A stretch of DNA of 64,000 nucleotides from positions 62,001-126,000 of the forward strand of contig CAJQUW010001793.1 in the NCBI GenBank assembly GCA_907163375.1, written 5' to 3'. The position numbers and the translations under genes are program-made. The notes under the pieces are model-generated. The model had not been told where the DNA came from. It saw only the letters and a list, made by a program, of their open reading frames with translations, and made no database searches. Positions 46,698 to 64,000 of the stretch are shown piece after piece (the first letter of the stretch is position 1; every line of letters starts with the position of its first letter). This DNA is from Prostheceraeus crozeri (Eukaryota > Platyhelminthes > Polycladida > Euryleptidae).

Positions 46698-47163
46698 GGG
46701 CTGGCGCTGTCTTCTTGGTCGACTGAGGGACATGATCCAAAACCGTACGCAGTCAAGAATGCGCAAATTTAGTTTAACAACAGTTTTTACATACAGTCTC
46801 ATCGTCTGGAGGTCAAACACGATCAGAAGGTTGCTTCTGATTGGTCGCGACTGCGCTCATTGTTCAATGCAATCTATCACTTTGTTATTGCAAGGCAATT
46901 TCGAGAAATACCTTCTCTAGCTCAGACAAGCGTTTATCACTTTGTTATCGTGTCTAATTGAAACAAAAGCATTCTGCCAACTATTGACACTCACCCAGTG
47001 ATGCAGTCATACAGGTGGTTTTCATACAATCATGAAACAAATTTATTGTGCTCATGAGCTCTCCAGACGCCAATCGATGTCTTGCTTTGTCATTCATAAC
47101 GCCAGGCTTCTATCAAATAAACCAATTCCTATGAACAAAGAAGACGCAATAGCAAGGGGTTAA

Positions 47164-48599
47164 AGCGATCCAATGCGTCATCAATCATCATCATTACAAG
47201 AACATAATTGAAGATGACGATCAGTGATGGTCCTGGATGCTCGCCGATAAGATCGCGGTCGACAACGGTTTGTGCTGTGAAGCCAAATAGGAACTGGCCT
47301 ACCTGTCACCAAGTGCTAATTGCATGCTGCAAAACTAGCAATTTATATATGAAAATAGGAAAATTTGGATGACGCAACAGACATAATATGACATGTCATA
47401 AAAAATTGCCTTAATTATGACGTTTTATATCAGTTCCTCTATGCTTTAATCATCGTGTGTCACAGTTGTTACGAGTTAGTAATCTTTTAATTATTCCCAA
47501 AACAAAATAATGGAGAAAATAAATAATGGTTCATGTATTATTATACGTCACCAGGAAAATACAGGAATTTTCAACAGAAGTATTCAAGGATGTCTTTAGC
47601 AGTCACAAAGTCGGAAAACAGAAAGTCTTCAAAGTCTTCTGTCAGCATCAGCAGGAGAGGACGGGTAGCAGCGACCATCCAGGACAACGTCAGCGCGCAG
47701 TTGTGACAGAAATCGCGTATTTGCCTTCGCGTTCAGCTCTACGCGTTAACAGTCTTCACTTCACCAATTGCATCACTTGACTTGGCCAGCTCGGATCTAT
47801 AGTGATAATGACAGCAACAGTAACAAAGGTATTAAACAAGAACATAATAAAACAATGGATTGAATAACAAAATACCCTAACTAAAACAACCACCCCTAAC
47901 CTAATAACAAAGAATAAATAAAATTGTGCATGCCCCGCAGAAGACAAAAGAGATAACACAGTTATATAGACGTTTTATTATTCATAACTTGTCACAGTGA
48001 TGAGATCATATTTGACTCATGAATATTATAAAAGCGTGTGAAATTTATCTTACATATGCGAGGTAATTTGCATACTTACTTTTTACAATAAGATAGCATT
48101 ATCCGTAAAAATTGTTTCTGCTGAAACAAATTTGCATTTTATTTCTATAACTAGGCCTATAGCAGTTTTGATATTTGATGTACAGCTTCATCAGTGTATT
48201 GAAAATCAAGTCTTTACCAAGAAGTAAAATCGGAAATGTCATTGAAATCGCTCACAATTATACGATATATTTAAGCACGGTCAAGAATTCATGGAACCTA
48301 TAGACCAGGCTAGAAACAAGTTTTTAGCAACAAAAACTTTCCTTTCGTAAACATTTCCATGAAACAAATCATACCAATTCACTGCTTAGTAGATGCCGTA
48401 GTTTCAGGAACAACGAATATGTTCCAAAAAGTAAGCCCTCACGGACGCAATTTCCTCCATGTCATAGGCTTGATTTTAGAACCTTCATTTATACTACCCT
48501 GCATCGACACACTGCCTATGCGGATAACATCGTCCTGCACGGATTGGGTCGCGAGGTCCGGTGGCAACGCTGGCCTACAGGTCAGGGATCATAAACATT
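47164..48599. other. Intergenic, nothing recognised
   Basis: AT-rich sequence with short overlapping frames on both strands (47526-47959) and no family motif. Confidence 0.5.
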
Positions 48600-48930
48600 T
48601 ATACAAGTAAAGGATCTCACAAAGCTGGCCTCATGACGCAGCAAATTATACAGATTCCTCTTGAAATCCCGAAGAGATGGCGATTCAGCAGCATTTGATG
48701 ATCCAAGAGTCGATTACAAGTTGAGTGAATTAAAATGTTACCGCGAGCTTGTACCCTTAATTAAGGGATTTTTAAAGACCTTCAAGTCATGTCCGCGAGT
48801 CCTTGAAGTGGCAGGATTGGAAAAAGTTCCTGGAGCAAATGGAGCAGGGAATAAAAAGATTTGTCTATGACTGACGTCAAAAGCATACGGCGACGAAGTT
48901 GTGGTGTATAATTCCTAGAATTATAAAATT
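48600..48930 (-). mobile_element. LINE 3' fragment, same family as 31517-33400
   Basis: Nucleotide words match the tail of the LINE at 31700-31990 in the same orientation and order: CAGATTCCTCTTGAAATC, GAGCTTGTACCCTTAA, TTTAAAGACCTTCAAGTCAT, GGGAATAAAAAGATTTGT and CGGCGACGAAGTTGTGG. It is a short, 5'-truncated, diverged copy. Confidence 0.8.
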
Positions 48931-50624
48931 TCTACGGATTTTAGACAAATTTGAAAATGTGGGGGCGATCTCATAAGTACCGCGTATAGTTGCTAATCGA
49001 TAGTTTCTCAAGCAATTAAGCTGCACCGTAAGCGCACAGCCATACACTCAGGGACTCCAGCACGACCTTAGGGCAGGTGCTGCATCGATCTAAAGAGGGC
49101 ACTTTTGGGATATTATATTCCATCCTTTTACCCCCGATACCCAATGCTTCGCGTTTTAATAAGTCTAAATTTGGTTTTGTATAGGCCCATCCAAAGACCT
49201 GTTAACTTTCGTTTGATAACTATTCCATGCTCATCGGACAACAGCTAATACCGGCATGCATGAGTACAGGTGCGTAGATCAAATAAGTAAAAATCACTTT
49301 GTTGTCAATTTTAGCATAAGCATGTCCTATTAATAGGCTAAATTCTTTAAATTTGCTGCACTAAGTGTATGTGCAGACACCCGCTTACTGCAATATAAAT
49401 AAAAAGTGCGACTCTATCCAAATAGACCGATTGGTACCAACACATTTTCATTTTCCTTGAAAATGACATGTAATTATCCGGCGGATAAAACAAGAGACCT
49501 TCTATACTGTGTTGCTTTTCCATCAGTATAGAATAGCCTATACCGATAGGCCTATATCAAGCGTCTTTACAATTTCAACTATATAACTTGTTCTAAAACA
49601 ATTGCAACTCTTAAAAAATTACAGAGGTATTGAATGAATTGTAGTGGATCAGGAAAAACAACATGATGTTGCTGCAGATGTTGCTTGCGTGTATGCATGC
49701 AAAACAATTTGCAAAACAACAAAAATCTCAGCACACCATGATATGAGACGGCTCCCATAGAATACAAACTATATGCACTTCTAATCATCAGTACAGAAAA
49801 ATGCTATTTGTCTAGAAGAAATCGATGACACAGCAGAATACATTTTTACGATAAAAAACTGAAGCTTTTGACAATTTTTACTTAAAATCGCTCTTGCTCA
49901 GGACAAGAAGAATTCGGTAGGTGTTCTAAGCAAGCCATAAGCTTGTGTCAATGAATATTATGCGCTTCAAAAAAATCATGGAACTTCTAAAACATGTTCA
50001 ACAAGACGCGCTACAAAACTCCGAATTGTTATACTTTGGATCTTGGTAGGCTATATGGTAAGATTTGAAATATTTGGAAATTTACAAAATTAGTTTTCAA
50101 AAATCTACGCACAAGAGTAACCTGTACCCATACATGTAAAATCATGTCGATTTTTTAATAGTGAATTAGTTAAGCAAAAGCTTGGAATAGTGTCTTGTTC
50201 AACACATTCCGAATACATTCCTAACTAATTTGCAACATTACGTCAGCTCATCACTTGTAACGATTGTAAAAAGCAGTTTTGTTTAGCAAGACAATTGATA
50301 ATTTGCACGCTACATCAAATGATTCTACGATTCTGCTTGTTGACAATTTTGTTATCAGTTCACACTAAAAGTATCGTATCCATCTTTATAATTTCTTAAT
50401 ACACGTAAAATTTTTGTTCACCATGATAACTATAGCTTCGGGACGGTAATTTGTGACCACAACACGCTTCAACGAAAAGTTGATTAAATAATATTTTTTC
50501 GGTAATTCATGAAGAGGGCACACATGCAACACCTGCAACCCTTGCGGCGTCCATGCATACACTATATAGTCACAATCGCACATTATCGTGTAAAATTAAA
50601 TGTGAATGAAAACTCAACCGTCAA
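48931..50624. other. Intergenic, nothing recognised
   Basis: AT-rich sequence without a recognisable gene or repeat end. Confidence 0.5.
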
Positions 50625-50790
50625 TCAGCTGGCGGCACCACTCCCTCACAGGCATTCTATCATACTCAGACTTGAGCGTAATGATGCTTTCAGTCCGGAT
50701 GCCCTTTCTGCCGAATTCCAAAATTCTTTATATCAAGTCAAAGAGTCGCGGCTCCAATCGGAATGAAGCCGAGCCGAGCAGTGTGTAGAC
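50625..50790 (-). repeat. SINE fragment related to 36346-36550
   Basis: It shares with the 36.3 kb SINE the block GGCG(G)CACCACTCC...CATA and the tail AGTCCGGATGCCCTTTCTGC (inverse of GCAGAAAGGGCATCCGGACT). The tRNA-like head is lost or diverged. Confidence 0.5.
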
Positions 50791-50891
50791 TGCATGTTTA
50801 TTGCTTAAACAAACTATAATTATCACTGATCTGACAAGGCGTCTGAAAGCCGTAATCAGCATCATTTTCAACCTACCCACCCTTCATGATA

Positions 50892-51065
50892 AAGCTTCTG
50901 ACCGCATTAATCATAGTCCCAATTTCGAACACCATAATCAGTCATAATCAAGCTTATGGCCGCATTAATCATGATCACATTCTTCAACACTTTAATCAAT
51001 CACAATCATAATCAAATATTTGAACATTTCAATCATAACCTCAATCATAGCTCTAGTTTCAAGTC
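50892..51065. repeat. Imperfect 58-bp tandem repeat
   Basis: Units starting AAGCTTCTGACCGCATTAAT (50892) and AAGCTTATGGCCGCATTAAT (50950) are followed by a more diverged third part rich in AATCAT/AATCAA. It lies about 1.1 kb upstream of the tubulin TATA box. Confidence 0.75.
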
Positions 51066-51156
51066 GAGCCGAGTTGCTGTTAACTCAGTTTGTGCAAGGT
51101 CCAACCTTGGGAGTGGAGACGGCATTGCAAGTTAAGCAGTCAAAATAACTAGTTTT

Positions 51157-51305
51157 TTGATATCAAATCTATCAATTCATTGCAATTGCTCGCCATGAAA
51201 GCAATCAATTAATTGCAACTGTTCGATAACACCAATCAATTAATTGCAATGATTCAATCACGGCAATGAATTGATTTATTGCGATTTACGACCAATTAAT
51301 TGGAA
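51157..51305. repeat. Tandem array of CAATTAATTG-type palindromes
   Basis: Four to five imperfect units of about 30-33 bp share the core CAATCAATTAATTGCAA or close variants (51180-51300). The cores are palindromic and contain TAATTA/ATTAAT, the kind of sequence bound by homeodomain proteins. The position, 0.75-0.9 kb upstream of the tubulin TATA box, makes a regulatory role possible but unproven. Confidence 0.7.
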
Positions 51306-51976
51306 TGTAATTAATTTCTGATAACCCGTGCTCGAAGGTGCCATTTTATGAAACTTAAATAAAATTCAACATTGAAAGCCTATTCAATATACCATTGGTC
51401 TACTACTAGTGGTTAACAATAAGCATCATTTAGCCTTTTGCGACTTTTTAAGAAGCGGTCTGTTTAGGACTGTAGTTAATCACTAACTTGATGAATGTTC
51501 AGTCAGTAGCACGTGGTATTCTTTTTTATCGGCGTCATTAATGGGGGAATGAAAATTATGAGTTGAGCATACTTTCACCCGTTAACTTTCATGGCTCTAC
51601 TTTGCCAATGTTGCCCTCATCGATATAGAAATAGTTGGGGATGTATCAATGGTTGCTATGTACTTAACGATGATTTTTCTTCCCATTAATGTTTTTCAGT
51701 CATTAGAATATGATTCACTCATGGATTCATCAGAGAAAATGCTAGGATGTTTCTTCCCTACGTGCTGTTTAATCATATTTTGTTATCCATTGCTTATCGC
51801 AGGTCATGAATTGACTCATCTTGATTGCGCATTCAAAAACGTAGCGTATTGGCTAGAAGCACACACTGACTATTTATCGTCGGATGATTTCCATGTTGAC
51901 GTAATCTATAAATGAAATTTATTCATTCACTTACTCCTACTGAACATTGCGCACGCACCATCAAGCTGAACGCTAA

Positions 51977-52067
51977 CCAATCATGTTTGATGCGTGGCGT
52001 GTCGTCACACTCCCTCGTTTATGCTACAGGGTTTAGCGTCATTGCTTTTCTTCTCATACATTATAAA
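51977..52067 (+). promoter_or_regulatory. Beta-tubulin promoter: CCAAT and TATA boxes
   Basis: CCAAT lies at 51977-51981 and TATAAA at 52062-52067, 92 bases before the ATG at 52159. Transcription would start near 52092-52097, giving a 5' UTR of about 65 bases. An inverse CCAAT (ATTGG) lies at 51849. Spacing is ordinary for a strong RNA polymerase II promoter. Inferred from motifs and position. Confidence 0.65.
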
Positions 52068-52158
52068 GAACACGATCACCTAATTTCGACCTTTCCCTGC
52101 GCATTGTGCTGCAAACTACGCTTCTCGATACTGACAGCCTGAACATCTCCGGACAACC

Positions 52159-64000
<11,842 letters not shown>

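Larger units (their letters stand above)
42628..47159 (-). mobile_element. piggyBac element interrupted by a hAT-type insertion
   Basis: The left end is TTAA followed by CCCCTTGCATGCC (42624 on). The right end is ATAGCAAGGGG followed by TTAA (to 47163). TTAA duplication and CCCCTTGC inverted ends are those of piggyBac. Without the 2282-bp insertion and its 8-bp duplication at 44416-46705 the element is about 2.24 kb, close to family size. The transposase lies on the minus strand from 44396 and is decayed. It lies between the PNKD and tubulin genes. Confidence 0.92.

Overview
This is animal (metazoan) nuclear DNA. The evidence is an AT-rich composition, two intron-rich conserved animal genes with introns of 5 to 11 kb, and a dense, diverse transposon load: Ty3/Gypsy and Bel/Pao fossils, several LINE families, Penelope-like elements, tRNA-derived SINEs, Tc1/mariner, piggyBac and hAT. 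I cannot name the species. The mix and the frequent palindrome TAGGCCTA suggest a marine-type invertebrate, which is only an inference. No bacterial operon, CRISPR array, rRNA or functional tRNA gene is visible.

Layout. Positions 1-1500 hold a Ty3/Gypsy pol fossil on the minus strand, clipped by the window edge. Positions 2514-4522 hold a nearly whole Tc1/mariner-like transposon with long terminal inverted repeats, a TA target duplication and a transposase gene with three introns. From 8359 to 38999 on the plus strand runs a PNKD-like metallo-beta-lactamase-fold hydrolase gene (glyoxalase II relative). Five coding exons join in frame and carry all the zinc ligands; the first exon(s) were not found. 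Its introns hold a short-LTR Bel/Pao fossil, two SINEs, pieces of at least four LINEs, a Penelope-like foldback split by a young mariner, a large nested palindrome and a THAP-domain remnant. Nearly every oriented insertion is antisense to PNKD.

Positions 39000-42623 are featureless. Positions 42628-47159 are a decayed piggyBac element (TTAA duplications) interrupted by a 2.3 kb hAT-type element (8-bp duplication). Positions 47164-52061 hold a LINE relic, a SINE relic and two tandem-repeat arrays. The nearer array, about 0.75 to 0.9 kb upstream of the next gene's TATA box, carries repeated CAATTAATTG-like palindromes.

A beta-tubulin gene begins at 52159 on the plus strand. A CCAAT/TATA promoter precedes exon 1 (codons 1-19), a 10.1 kb intron follows, exon 2 carries codons 20-174, and the gene runs off the window. 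The long intron holds a Penelope-like relic and three short inverted-repeat elements with clean target duplications.

The two host genes are unrelated housekeeping-type genes. The most unusual material is the architecture of the mobile elements: nested insertions, hairpin-forming foldbacks, an intron-bearing Tc1-like transposase with short catalytic spacing, and the strand bias inside PNKD. I found no convincing new multi-gene system.
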